Shown here: one piece after another, positions 8,692 through 16,570 of the stretch
How positions within the stretch are numbered: the stretch's first letter is position 1
Layout of the letters: every line of letters begins with the position of its first letter
NCBI RefSeq assembly: GCF_030814135.1
Contig: NZ_JAUSUQ010000001.1
Coordinates: 186,001 to 250,000, forward strand
DNA from: Caldalkalibacillus uzonensis
GTDB lineage: Bacteria; Bacillota; Bacilli; Caldalkalibacillales; Caldalkalibacillaceae
Length of the DNA: 64,000 nt
Direction: 5' to 3'
The notes under the pieces: generated by a model
What the model was told of the DNA's origin: nothing
The model's input: only the letters and a program-made list of their open reading frames with translations
Databases searched by the model: none
Program-made: the position numbers and the translations under genes

Positions 8692-9477
8692 CTATTGCTG
8701 CTCAGGTTGGATCCCATACCATAATATTTTTGAAACGTCTGCTGACAGAGATTTGAACGAAATTTGATTTGGAGCAATTAACCACATCAAGACAATGCCA
8801 TTGATCAGAGCATGAAACGTAACGGATAATGCATGGGGATCAACTTGTGAATTGATAAGCTGTTTTCGCTTCAACTCTGCCAGAATGTCCGCAGTCTGTT
8901 CAAACAGTTTTGAAAAAGATGCACATAGTTTTTTCTTGACCGCTGGTTCCCGGCTGCTCGAAACAAACTCAAGGAAAAGCATCGGTCGTTCTCCATCGCC
9001 TTGCTCGCACATTTCAAATTGTGATGCCAGCAGCGTGCTTAAAGCGTCCTGCGGAGCCGATGAGGTAAAAATATCTTGGGACTGTGTAGGAAGTTCATGA
9101 AGGAGCTGCCTCAGACTGCGATCACAAAGGGCGAGATATAAATCACTTTTACTTGAAAAATGCCAGTATACGGCTCCTTTGGTCATTCCTGCTTCCTTGG
9201 CTACTTGATCCAGTGTGGCACGATTATACCCGTACCTTGCAAATACCCTGCCGGCAGCTTCTAAAATTTTGGTGCGTGTATCTGCAAGCCGAGGATTGTT
9301 CTCCGTTTGTTGTTGCTTTAATATTCTTCTCATTTCTTCTTTACTTCCGAAGTATCTTTGTACAGTCGTCCAATGCACTCCTGCTGCTCTGGCAATGTCC
9401 GCATAAGTAATTTTGTCGTATGGATAACGGTTGGCGAGATCTAAAGCCGCCTGTAATATTTGTTCAGAAGATTTCAC
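8692..9477 (-). CDS. TetR-family regulator with two tandem helix-turn-helix domains
   Basis: A 261-residue protein, longer than the usual 190-210. Two TetR N-terminal domains follow each other. The first spans residues 5-50 (ILQAALDLANRYPYDKITYA, AGVHWTTVQRYFGSKEEM). The second spans residues 69-115 (ILEAAGRVFARYGYNRATLD, GMTKGAVYWHFSSKSDL). A helical ligand domain follows. The GTG at 9477 has GGAGGATG upstream. Near-identical palindromes at 9517-9534 (before itself) and 8632-8649 (before the hydrolase) support autoregulation and control of the hydrolase. Both DNA-binding domains look intact. Confidence 0.88.
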   Translation of the reverse strand: MKSSEQILQAALDLANRYPYDKITYADIARAAGVHWTTVQRYFGSKEEMRRILKQQQTENNPRLADTRTKILEAAGRVFARYGYNRATLDQVAKEAGMTKGAVYWHFSSKSDLYLALCDRSLRQLLHELPTQSQDIFTSSAPQDALSTLLASQFEMCEQGDGERPMLFLEFVSSSREPAVKKKLCASFSKLFEQTADILAELKRKQLINSQVDPHALSVTFHALINGIVLMWLIAPNQISFKSLSADVSKILWYGIQPEQQ

Positions 9478-9516
9478 TCTGCATCCTCCATCATTATGTT
9501 CAGCAATATTATAATT

Positions 9517-9534
9517 ATATACTTATAAGTATGT
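9517..9534. promoter_or_regulatory. TetR operator upstream of the tandem-HTH regulator
   Basis: ATATACTTATAAGTATGT contains the perfect palindrome ATACTTATAAGTAT. It lies 40 bases before the TetR start and matches the site at 8632-8649 in 15 of 18 positions. Confidence 0.75.
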
Positions 9535-9598
9535 TTTTATTGTATTTGTATGCCCCAATATTGTCAAGATTAAACTGTTCTGGTGTCTCGGTTTGAAC

Positions 9599-9721
9599 CT
9601 ACCAATTCCCTTTCCATTCACCCAGATCACGACTTTTTACACTCAGATCCAAAAAGTGATGGGGGCAACAGAAAGATTGAAGAAGATTTTGGAATTTGCT
9701 GATGATGTGAGCGAGGAATAA
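9599..9721 (+). pseudogene. Fragment of an ABC exporter (membrane/linker region)
   Basis: One plus-strand frame reads PFTQITTFYTQIQKVMGATE then RLKKILEFADDVSEE before a TAA. This matches the last membrane helix and linker of BmrA/MsbA-type ABC exporters (FFTQ.QKV.GATERI..IL). No start codon and no ATPase domain are present, so this is a remnant. The rest of 9535-9917 shows no other gene. The minus-strand frame across it has an unnatural composition. Confidence 0.5.
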
Positions 9722-9917
9722 ATCGCCGAAGCAGCAAAGGGGAATAAGAATTGCGTGTGACAGTAACTTCTGAGACACGCATCGGCCGGGTCGGTCAGAT
9801 AGAACTCGAACCGGCCACTCCAAAATCACTTTTGCCTTCGTGGCGGCTGTTCCACTCACGTCCATGACAACTGAACTCTCTTTACACATGTAAAATGACT
9901 TTACTTATGTACTCTTC

Positions 9918-10525
9918 TTACTTGAAATGTTTCCTATACCATTCTGCTGCCGCTTGTACTTCAGTCTGAGTGAGCTGATAACCGTAATTTTCCCAATGAA
10001 CGTGTACTGTTCACCTTGTTTTTCTAACATAGATTGTAGCTCAAGTGATTCTTCTGGAGGGCAAATCGGATCATTTTTCCCTGCGCCAATAAATATTGGC
10101 ATACCAGTAAGATCTGGCAGCTCAATTCCTCTCCTAGGAACCATCGGGTGATGCAGAATCGCCCCTTTTAACGCCTTCTCATAATGGAACAATAAACTTC
10201 CTGCAATATTAGCCCCATTCGAATAACCGATGGCTATGAGATTATTGCGGTCAAACCCATATTCTTTGGCAGCTTGGTCAAGGAATTCATACAATTCTTT
10301 TGTCCGAAATATTAAATCCTCTTCATCAAACACCCCTTCTGCTAAACGCCGAAAGAATCTGGGCATTCCATTCTCTAGCACATTCCCGCGGACACTTAAT
10401 ACGGAAGCTTCAGAATCTATCATACATGCAAGTGGTAAAAGATCTCGCTCAGTTCCTCCCGTCCCATGTAACAATAAAAATGTTGGTTTGCTCTTCTCTT
10501 TTCCTTGTTGAAATATATGTTTCAT
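9918..10525 (-). pseudogene. MhqD/YodD-like carboxylesterase, frameshifted near its C-terminus
   Basis: The ATG at 10525 has GAGGAGG upstream. The frame gives an alpha/beta hydrolase: LLLHGTGGTERD (oxyanion loop), AIGYSNGANIAGSLL (nucleophile Ser) and GAGKNDPICPPEES (acid). After EKQGEQYT the frame goes wrong. One base over, the family C-terminus continues VHWENYGYQLTQTEVQ and AAAEWYRKHFK to a TAA at 9918, including the catalytic HW(E/D)..GHQL region. One missing base near 9998 explains this. The catalytic histidine region (Tyr instead of His in GYQL) would be lost or altered. It follows a TetR gene by 106 bases in the same direction. A sequencing error cannot be excluded. Confidence 0.75.
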
Positions 10526-10631
10526 TTTTTTTGCCTCCTCTGTTTTAGTCTAACCTAGACCCTATATGGTTTATGATAACATTTTGAATTGATATCATTG
10601 CTTTTAGTGAAATGGATGCTTTTTGCTTCAT

Positions 10632-11228
10632 TCATTTCCTCTGATGGTCATTATAAATGGCCTCTTTACGCAGACGGGCAGCATCCATAATATCAGTTGC
10701 TGTACTCTCTAAAATCTCTGTCACCTTTTCTTCAGTAAAATCCTCCGGAAGTAATCCATTGGCAACCATGACGGAAAGCCCCGTTTGAAAAATCCTCATT
10801 TTTAATAAAATGTCCATCAGTTCTTCGTCAGTAAAGCCTTCAAGATCTGAATCCTTTTTCATTTGTTCCACAAGGTCGTTACCCAGTTCTTGGTCATAAC
10901 GCTTCATATAATCGTTCTGTTTCATGACCAGGTCTCTAAATAGCACACTGTACTCCTTAGCAAATCGCAGGCTGGCGATCCCCATATCACGAAACGGACT
11001 TCCGGTATTCTGTTCCATCAATATTTGCCTGCTTTTATGAAATGTTTTTTTAATTACCTCCTGTATGAGTTCATCGACATCTTTAAAATTGACGTAAATT
11101 GGAGCAATGGAGCTCCCCATTTTCTCAGCCACTTTTCTGATCGTTATGGCATCAATACCTTCTACCTTGGCTATTTCAAAAGCCGTATCAATAATTTGTT
11201 CTCTGGAAAACCTTTTTTTAGGTGGCAA
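10632..11228 (-). CDS. TetR/AcrR-family transcriptional regulator
   Basis: A 198-residue protein with an N-terminal TetR helix-turn-helix: RFSREQIIDTAFEIAKVEGI, then ITIRKVAEKMGSSIAPIYVN. The rest is helical and variable. I place the start at the TTG at 11228, giving MPPKKRFSREQII, because AAAAGGGGAG lies seven bases upstream. The longer frame would read through AT-rich operator DNA. A 44-base perfect palindrome at 11260-11303 lies just upstream and probably binds this protein. The next gene downstream is the frameshifted MhqD-like esterase, its probable target. Confidence 0.85.
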   Translation of the reverse strand: MPPKKRFSREQIIDTAFEIAKVEGIDAITIRKVAEKMGSSIAPIYVNFKDVDELIQEVIKKTFHKSRQILMEQNTGSPFRDMGIASLRFAKEYSVLFRDLVMKQNDYMKRYDQELGNDLVEQMKKDSDLEGFTDEELMDILLKMRIFQTGLSVMVANGLLPEDFTEEKVTEILESTATDIMDAARLRKEAIYNDHQRK

Positions 11229-11259
11229 GTTGGGTCTCCCCTTTTGTATATCTATATCT

Positions 11260-11303
11260 TTTATTATATAACATATGATATATATCATATGTTATATAAT
11301 AAA
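11260..11303. promoter_or_regulatory. 44-base perfect palindrome upstream of the TetR gene
   Basis: The stretch reads the same on both strands for 44 bases, with the core ATATGATATATATCATAT near the centre. It lies 31 bases upstream of the TTG start at 11228, where promoter and operator would overlap. It may be a TetR operator, or AT-rich DNA that folds into a cruciform. Confidence 0.65.
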
Positions 11304-11376
11304 TGTTCATTTTGCAAATTATTCTTAACTATACAATTTAAACTAATATGTTAGGGAATGATTTTGAAGCCCCAAA

Positions 11377-11409
11377 AAAGAACTCAAGTATTGTTTCCTT
11401 GAGTTCTTT
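11377..11409 (-). terminator. Terminator ending the thiamin-riboswitch operon region
   Basis: AAAGAACTCAAG and CTTGAGTTCTTT form a perfect 12-base stem followed on the minus strand by TTTTTT. It lies after the antitoxin relic and is the first strong terminator downstream of the dehydrogenase gene. Confidence 0.85.
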
Positions 11410-11455
11410 GTGAGAAAAACCATAATAATCGGGGTAAGTACACTTTCAAGTATAC

Positions 11456-11669
11456 CTAAATGCTTTTCATGTTTTCCAAAAACAACGGATCCTCTGCTGC
11501 CTTTACAATTTCATTCTTCAACATTCCTTCTCAATTTGTTTCGAATATTGCTCAAGTGCTTCTCTGACTCCTGCATTCACAGACGGAATATATTTTTTGT
11601 TCACATAAAATTTATACTTCTCGATCAGTCCGAAGGTAAACTAAAAATCACATTCTTTGGTTTCGACAT
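11456..11669 (-). pseudogene. Ribbon-helix-helix antitoxin-like relic with two frameshifts
   Basis: Three minus-strand frames join into one small DNA-binding protein: MSKPKNVIFSLPSD, then LIEKYKFYVNKKYIPSVNAG with VREALEQYSKQIEKE, then LKNEIVKAAEDPLFLENMKS. The strand (VIFSLPSD) followed by two helices with SVNAGVREAL is the usual ribbon-helix-helix pattern of CopG/ParD/MazE-type antitoxins. One base is missing after the SD codons (near 11628) and one after the EKE codons (near 11521). No toxin gene is adjacent. It lies between the dehydrogenase gene and its terminator. Confidence 0.5.
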
Positions 11670-11684
11670 ACGACCACATTATGA

Positions 11685-12461
11685 TTATTTGAATACTAGC
11701 CCGCCATCCACAATTAAGCATTGACCTGTCACAAACCGGGACCATTCACTAGCAAAAAAGAGTGCACTTCCTGCCACATCTTCAGGCCGGGCAATTCTGC
11801 GCAAAGGGGTTTGAGCAATAATCGCTTCTTTTACTTCTTCTTTCGTTTTTCGACTTGCATCTGTAGGGTATACAAGCCCCGGTGCAATACAATTGACAGT
11901 AATCCCAAACTGCCCAAGATCAGCAGCCAGATTTTGAGAGTAAGTAAGTAGGGCTCCTTTAGCTGTCGTGTAATCATGATAGGGTACAGTTGGCTTATAG
12001 ACAAGATCTGAAACCATATTAATAATGCGTCCAAAGCCTTTCGATTTCATAATCGGAATGACATGTTTGCATACATTGTACGTCCCTTTTAGAGAGCCAT
12101 CAATCTGATGCTGATAATCCTCCCAAGCAAGCTCCCAGGCCATCTTTCTTTGATCAGGATCAAAAGTATACTCATATAAGGCATTATTAACGACAACATC
12201 GATTGCATCGAATTCATCAACGATTTGCTGGATCATTTCTTCCATATCTTTCTCATCCGTCACATCTCCCTGACAAGCCATCACTTCTGTATGGTAGGTT
12301 TCCATAAAACGGCGGGCCAATTGCTCTGCTCTCTCTTTATTTTTCAGGAAATTAATGATCACAATAGAGCCCTGCTGGGCAAAGGCTTCAGCCATGGCCG
12401 CCCCAATTCCACGGCTGGATCCTGTAATCAGCACAACCTTTCCTTTTAAGGATAGATTCAT
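11685..12461 (-). CDS. Short-chain dehydrogenase/reductase, last gene of the TPP-riboswitch operon
   Basis: A 258-residue classical SDR. It has the cofactor motif TGSSRGIGAA, the NNAL stretch (VVVNNALYEY), serine in NMVSDLV, the catalytic YTTAK pair and the C-terminal VTGQCLIVDGG. Members reduce ketones or aldehydes with NAD(P)H. I chose the ATG at 12461 over the GTG at 12473. It lies 52 bases after the ABC binding-protein gene and appears to be the sixth gene of the operon starting at 17695. In that setting it could reduce the aldehyde made by the LuxC-like enzyme to an alcohol (inference). Confidence 0.88.
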   Translation of the reverse strand: MNLSLKGKVVLITGSSRGIGAAMAEAFAQQGSIVIINFLKNKERAEQLARRFMETYHTEVMACQGDVTDEKDMEEMIQQIVDEFDAIDVVVNNALYEYTFDPDQRKMAWELAWEDYQHQIDGSLKGTYNVCKHVIPIMKSKGFGRIINMVSDLVYKPTVPYHDYTTAKGALLTYSQNLAADLGQFGITVNCIAPGLVYPTDASRKTKEEVKEAIIAQTPLRRIARPEDVAGSALFFASEWSRFVTGQCLIVDGGLVFK

Positions 12462-12513
12462 GCCATCACCCACTTCTCATCCCATTTTTTTATTACCAAT
12501 TCTTGATCAGCTA

Positions 12514-13527
12514 TTATTTCAGTTCTTTCACTAATTCATTTGTGACGATTTCTGCTACATTTACAGGCTTTTCAAGTAAACCGATGTTTAGATAGGTCTC
12601 CTCCACTTGTTTAAAAATCTCGACATCTAACCAGCCCGGGCCTTTATCTTTCATTTCATCATTGATTGACGTCTCATTACGGATCTTGATTATGTCCAGG
12701 TTGCGCTGCTCATCTTGACCATCAATCGCGTAGTCTGCCGCTATTTTTGCTGCCTCCTCCGGATTCTCCAGCGTATATTTAACACTATCTTTGTACACCT
12801 GAAGGAAGCGGACTAACAAATCTCTTTTTTGATTAAATATCTCTTTCGTCACCACAAAAACGTCCGTTGGGGTGTTGAGCACATCTTTGACTTCGATGAC
12901 ATTCACTTCCCCCAAACCCTGCTGCAAAGCATCATACAGACCTGTATCCGTAGCTGCCGTAGCGACAACTTGCTTGTTCATGAGTGGTCCAAAGTTTAAT
13001 ACCCCTGCAGGAACAACATTGATATCCTCTTCGGTCATACCTGCTGAATAAAGCAGTACTTTTAAATTATCATAAGTTCCACTGCTAAGGCTGTATACAC
13101 CCACATCTTGACCACGCAAATCTTCCACACTGGTGATGTTGCTTTCTTTTAAAGATACGAGATTAAAGACATTCTCAGGATAGATGTTATATATGATCTT
13201 CAATTTTTCTCCCTGTTCCATAGCTTGAAGAACTGCCTCTACATTGGCAAAGGCGATATCCGCATTACCGGCTATGATATTTTTGATGGCATCACCACCG
13301 CCAGCCCCAGGTACATATTCGAAATCAAGTCCTGCTTCCTCAAACCAACCCTTCTCCTCTGCCACAAATAAATTGCTTTGCTCTACGATAGGCTGGCTCC
13401 ATGAAGCCATTTTCAATGATTCAAGTTCCTGTTCTTGATGGCTGGTTTGACTGCATCCCACTAACGTAGAAAGTAAACTAATCATGACCAGTAACATCAC
13501 TATATTTTTCAATAACATGTGTTTCAT
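12514..13527 (-). CDS. ABC transporter substrate-binding lipoprotein (NMT1/ThiY/SsuA type)
   Basis: A 337-residue exported lipoprotein. The signal peptide ends in the lipobox LVGC, followed by a NMT1/THI5-like periplasmic-binding fold: VEQSNLFVAEEKGWFEEAGL, GAGGGDAIKNIIAGNADIAF, and SVEDLRGQDVGVYSLSSG. Relatives bind thiamin pyrimidine precursors, sulfonates or taurine. The ATG at 13527 overlaps the permease stop (ATGA) and has AAGGAG nine bases upstream. The TPP riboswitch at the head of the operon points to a thiamin-related ligand, as for ThiY (formylaminopyrimidine). Confidence 0.88.
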   Translation of the reverse strand: MKHMLLKNIVMLLVMISLLSTLVGCSQTSHQEQELESLKMASWSQPIVEQSNLFVAEEKGWFEEAGLDFEYVPGAGGGDAIKNIIAGNADIAFANVEAVLQAMEQGEKLKIIYNIYPENVFNLVSLKESNITSVEDLRGQDVGVYSLSSGTYDNLKVLLYSAGMTEEDINVVPAGVLNFGPLMNKQVVATAATDTGLYDALQQGLGEVNVIEVKDVLNTPTDVFVVTKEIFNQKRDLLVRFLQVYKDSVKYTLENPEEAAKIAADYAIDGQDEQRNLDIIKIRNETSINDEMKDKGPGWLDVEIFKQVEETYLNIGLLEKPVNVAEIVTNELVKELK

Positions 13528-14285
13528 CGCCATTCTCTCCTTGAGTGATGATATTTTTTAAACAGCAGCTTTTCAGTCCAGTGGATTCCCTCATAGAGGA
13601 ATAACCCCATGAGCGTTAATAAAATGAAAGCGGAAAAGATTAACGTTGTATCGTATTGCGCTGAAATAATCAAGGCACCCAAGCCTTTGTTGGCCCCGAC
13701 AAACTCACTGACCACAGCGCCCACAACACTTAAAACAACAGCCACTCTCAGGCCTGAAAAAATATATGGGACAGCCGTAGGCAAGCGTAATTTTAAGAGC
13801 GTTTGCCTTTTGCTTGCCCGCAGAGAACGAAACAGTTCAAGCCTCTCTTGATCGACAAAGGTGAGCCCTGTGATGGTACTTTCCAATAATGGAAAGAAGC
13901 AAATAAGGGCCACAATGATGATCTTAGGTTCATAGCCAAAGCCAAACCAGGTGGCGAGCAGTGGAGCTAAGGCCAACTTAGGCATCGCCTGAGAGGCAAT
14001 AAGGTAAGGTTGGATGATATTGCGTACGGTATCTGATTGGGCAATTAGAAATCCTAAGCCGATGCCCATTATCGATCCAAGGATAAATCCCCCTATAATT
14101 TCAAGCAGTGTGGCCCAAATATGTGGCCAAAAATATCCATTTAATAGCTGAGTGATTAATTGGGCAAATATGGCCGATGGAGCAGGCAATATGAGCGGGC
14201 GTATTTGACAAGCATAAACAATCCATTCCCATATCCCAATAATGCCTACAAAAAGAAGAAGTGAGTAAAAAGAGGGTTTTTTCAT
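13524..14285 (-). CDS. ABC transporter permease (ThiX/SsuC type)
   Basis: A 253-residue membrane protein of the BPD transporter family. About six membrane helices are visible, starting FYSLLLFVGIIGIWEWIVYA. The cytoplasmic coupling loop is present (FRSLRASKRQTLLKLRLPTA, with a preceding E-R-L-E-L). It starts at 14285, overlapping the ATPase gene by four bases, and ends overlapping the binding-protein gene. It would form the channel of the importer with the ATPase at 14282-15034. Confidence 0.9.
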   Translation of the reverse strand: MKKPSFYSLLLFVGIIGIWEWIVYACQIRPLILPAPSAIFAQLITQLLNGYFWPHIWATLLEIIGGFILGSIMGIGLGFLIAQSDTVRNIIQPYLIASQAMPKLALAPLLATWFGFGYEPKIIIVALICFFPLLESTITGLTFVDQERLELFRSLRASKRQTLLKLRLPTAVPYIFSGLRVAVVLSVVGAVVSEFVGANKGLGALIISAQYDTTLIFSAFILLTLMGLFLYEGIHWTEKLLFKKYHHSRREWR

Positions 14286-15034
14286 CTTGCACTCCCTCTT
14301 TCAATTTCCTGGTACAATTCCCGAACAAGCTGGGTGAACTGTGGTTCAAACTTTAGTTCATGATGCCGGGGACGGTCAAACGGGATGGCGTATTCGGCCA
14401 CAATACGAGCCGGCCGCTCCCCTAAAACAAACACACGGTCAGATAACAATACAGCCTCTTGAATATCATGAGTGATAAATATGGTGGTTGGTTTAAATTG
14501 TTGAGACAGACGCTCAAGCTCGTGCTGCATCTGCTCTTTAGTCAGGGCATCTAAAGCAGCAAAGGGCTCATCCATAAGCAGTATCTTTGGTTCCGTGATT
14601 AATGCTCTTGCCAAGGCGACTCTGGACAACATGCCACCAGAGCATTCATGGGGATATTTATCCATATCTTGACTCAGACCAACTAAGTCTAGTATTTCTT
14701 TAGCCCGGGAAAGCTGTTCTTCTTGTACATGTCCCTGTAATTCATAAGGCAGCAAAACATTTTCAAGCAGAGTTCTCCATTCTAACAGCACGGGTTTTTG
14801 AAAAACATAGGTGACTTCGTCTCTGGGGCTGTCTACCTTCTCTCCACCAATTTCTATTTCACCCTCAGTTGGCCTCATCAGTCCCGCAATCATTTTTAGT
14901 AAGCTTGTTTTACCACTGCCACTTTTCCCTATCATGCTGACAAACTCTTGTGAATCAATCTTTGCATTCACATGTTTAAGAATTGGCTTTTCCTTTTGAA
15001 AGCATAAACTGACATCATTGATAACTACTTCCAT
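14282..15034 (-). CDS. ABC transporter ATP-binding protein (ThiZ/SsuB type)
   Basis: A 250-residue ATPase. Walker A is GKSGSGKTS, the Q-loop is YVFQKP, the signature is CSGGMLSRVALARAL, Walker B is ILLMDEPFAALDAL and the switch is THDIQEAV. The signature with SGGM is common in the nitrate/sulfonate/thiamin-precursor subfamily. The ATG at 15034 has GAGGAGC seven bases upstream. It is the third gene of the TPP-riboswitch operon and energises uptake through the permease at 13524-14285. Confidence 0.92.
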   Translation of the reverse strand: MEVVINDVSLCFQKEKPILKHVNAKIDSQEFVSMIGKSGSGKTSLLKMIAGLMRPTEGEIEIGGEKVDSPRDEVTYVFQKPVLLEWRTLLENVLLPYELQGHVQEEQLSRAKEILDLVGLSQDMDKYPHECSGGMLSRVALARALITEPKILLMDEPFAALDALTKEQMQHELERLSQQFKPTTIFITHDIQEAVLLSDRVFVLGERPARIVAEYAIPFDRPRHHELKFEPQFTQLVRELYQEIERGSAR

Positions 15035-15049
15035 CACTACCGCTCCTCA

Positions 15050-16531
15050 CTAATCCCTGTAAGGATCATACCGGTCGATCATGTTTTCTGCTGATCCCTC
15101 CACATCACACCACCTGACCAAATCAGCTAAATGAAGTCGCCCATCATGATGCCAACCCGGTTGGGGTTCCGTCATTTTACCTAAGGCACAAATCCTGTTA
15201 ACGCCGCTTTCACCGAGCATTCGAATGACAGACCTGAATTTAGATGGCCCACAGGCCACACCAACGGTTTGCACGAATGTGCGGATCCCCTTGATTTTAT
15301 GCGGGAGATCATCCAGATCGTCTAATGGTACAACCGTGACAACCCTGTTTAATACAGACAAAGGAAAGAAGGCTTCCGTATCATTTTCTTCATTGTAAAG
15401 AACGGTCCAGGAGGTGTCTCCCTTACTCACTAACAACTCAATTTTTTGTGAAGAATAGCTTTGGAATTCTGCTTTTGAGCGGAATGATAAAATCGCTTGG
15501 TTTTCCACTTCTGTTAACTGGGCACGGGGCATTTTGTATTGAAATCGATCCATTTCCTGAGCTAACATACGGGCAAAATCCCTGGGAGAAATTTTCCCGC
15601 CCTTTTCGACATAGAAGACATGGGGAGATAAACAGCCTTGTTGATCAAACCAGGAAACATCGTGAGCTGCCAAATGTGCTGTTTCCCATGCTGTCGTCCC
15701 TTCTAAGCACTCATTGGTAATAAGTCCAAAACTTACTTTATGTCCATGGGGCACAAACCTTACATCATGAGGAACTCTGGCCTTGACCGCTTGGATTGTA
15801 TGCATACTGCCATAGGCAATAACAGCCTCTGAACTTTTAAAAGCAATCTCCTCCAGTTCAGCTTGGCCGCCCTTCCACCACACGATGGCCAACGTTGCGG
15901 CCATTTTGGGTTCAATTTTTTCAAGTGTTTGGGCAAAAAGCACAGGAAATAAAGGCTCAGCTGAAGAGACCTTTCCCAGTGTCGCCGATTTTAGAATCAT
16001 TCCAGCAGCCATGCTCCACAAGGGAAGTGCGGGAACATTGCCAGAGAAAATGTGAGTGGTACACTGTGGCCCATAAGCTTTAAGCAATCCCCCTGCTTTT
16101 CTGGGCCTAAATTCATCCAGGATTAACGGGTTAGGGAAATCTTCCTCCACCATTCGTTGGAGTTTTTCCTTGCGAAATAAGCGTAAGTATTTTGTTAAAA
16201 ACAGTCTGATCATTTCTGAATTATAACCTGTGATGACCGGGAGATATTCCTCAGCCATTTGTCTAAGCTCAAATTGCGGGTTTAACCATGATTGTACAGC
16301 CTCATCAATGACCTCGATGATATCATTGACCCTCATCCGCTTTAACCCACGTTCACGATTAACTTTAATCTGCTCCATAATCAACTTCAGCTGTTCAGGT
16401 GTTAACTGAGGCACCTGAAGGGAAATGTCCTTCCCGTGATGAGAAAATACAAGGGTTTTTCTTGCTAACGATCGCTGCAGATCCTCTGGCAGATTACAAG
16501 GCAAATAAAAAGAGTCTATAGTCGGACTCAT
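15050..16531 (-). CDS. LuxC-type acyl-CoA/acyl-protein reductase
   Basis: A 493-residue protein of the LuxC family (aldehyde-dehydrogenase-like fold). The cofactor region is around IFSGNVPALPLWSMAAGMIL, and the nucleophile lies in FDQQGCLSPHVFYVE (Cys300, equivalent to the acylated cysteine of LuxC). The C-terminal GRLHLADLVRWCDVE block is also typical. The enzyme reduces an activated acyl group to an aldehyde with NADPH. The ATG at 16531 follows AAAGGGGAG, 39 bases after the LuxE-like stop. No luxA or luxB is nearby, so light emission is not its role. The riboswitch suggests a thiamin-derived acid as substrate (inference). Confidence 0.9.
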   Translation of the reverse strand: MSPTIDSFYLPCNLPEDLQRSLARKTLVFSHHGKDISLQVPQLTPEQLKLIMEQIKVNRERGLKRMRVNDIIEVIDEAVQSWLNPQFELRQMAEEYLPVITGYNSEMIRLFLTKYLRLFRKEKLQRMVEEDFPNPLILDEFRPRKAGGLLKAYGPQCTTHIFSGNVPALPLWSMAAGMILKSATLGKVSSAEPLFPVLFAQTLEKIEPKMAATLAIVWWKGGQAELEEIAFKSSEAVIAYGSMHTIQAVKARVPHDVRFVPHGHKVSFGLITNECLEGTTAWETAHLAAHDVSWFDQQGCLSPHVFYVEKGGKISPRDFARMLAQEMDRFQYKMPRAQLTEVENQAILSFRSKAEFQSYSSQKIELLVSKGDTSWTVLYNEENDTEAFFPLSVLNRVVTVVPLDDLDDLPHKIKGIRTFVQTVGVACGPSKFRSVIRMLGESGVNRICALGKMTEPQPGWHHDGRLHLADLVRWCDVEGSAENMIDRYDPYRD

Positions 16532-16570
16532 GCTTGTCTCCCCTTTGACTGCGACACCTATAAAAAATAA

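Noticed and set aside
9599-9889. Minus-strand 96-residue frame
   Set aside because: It is antisense to the ABC exporter fragment, has no binding site and an unnatural composition.
11410-11724. Plus-strand 104-residue frame
   Set aside because: It is antisense to the antitoxin relic and the dehydrogenase end; composition is that of a shadow frame.
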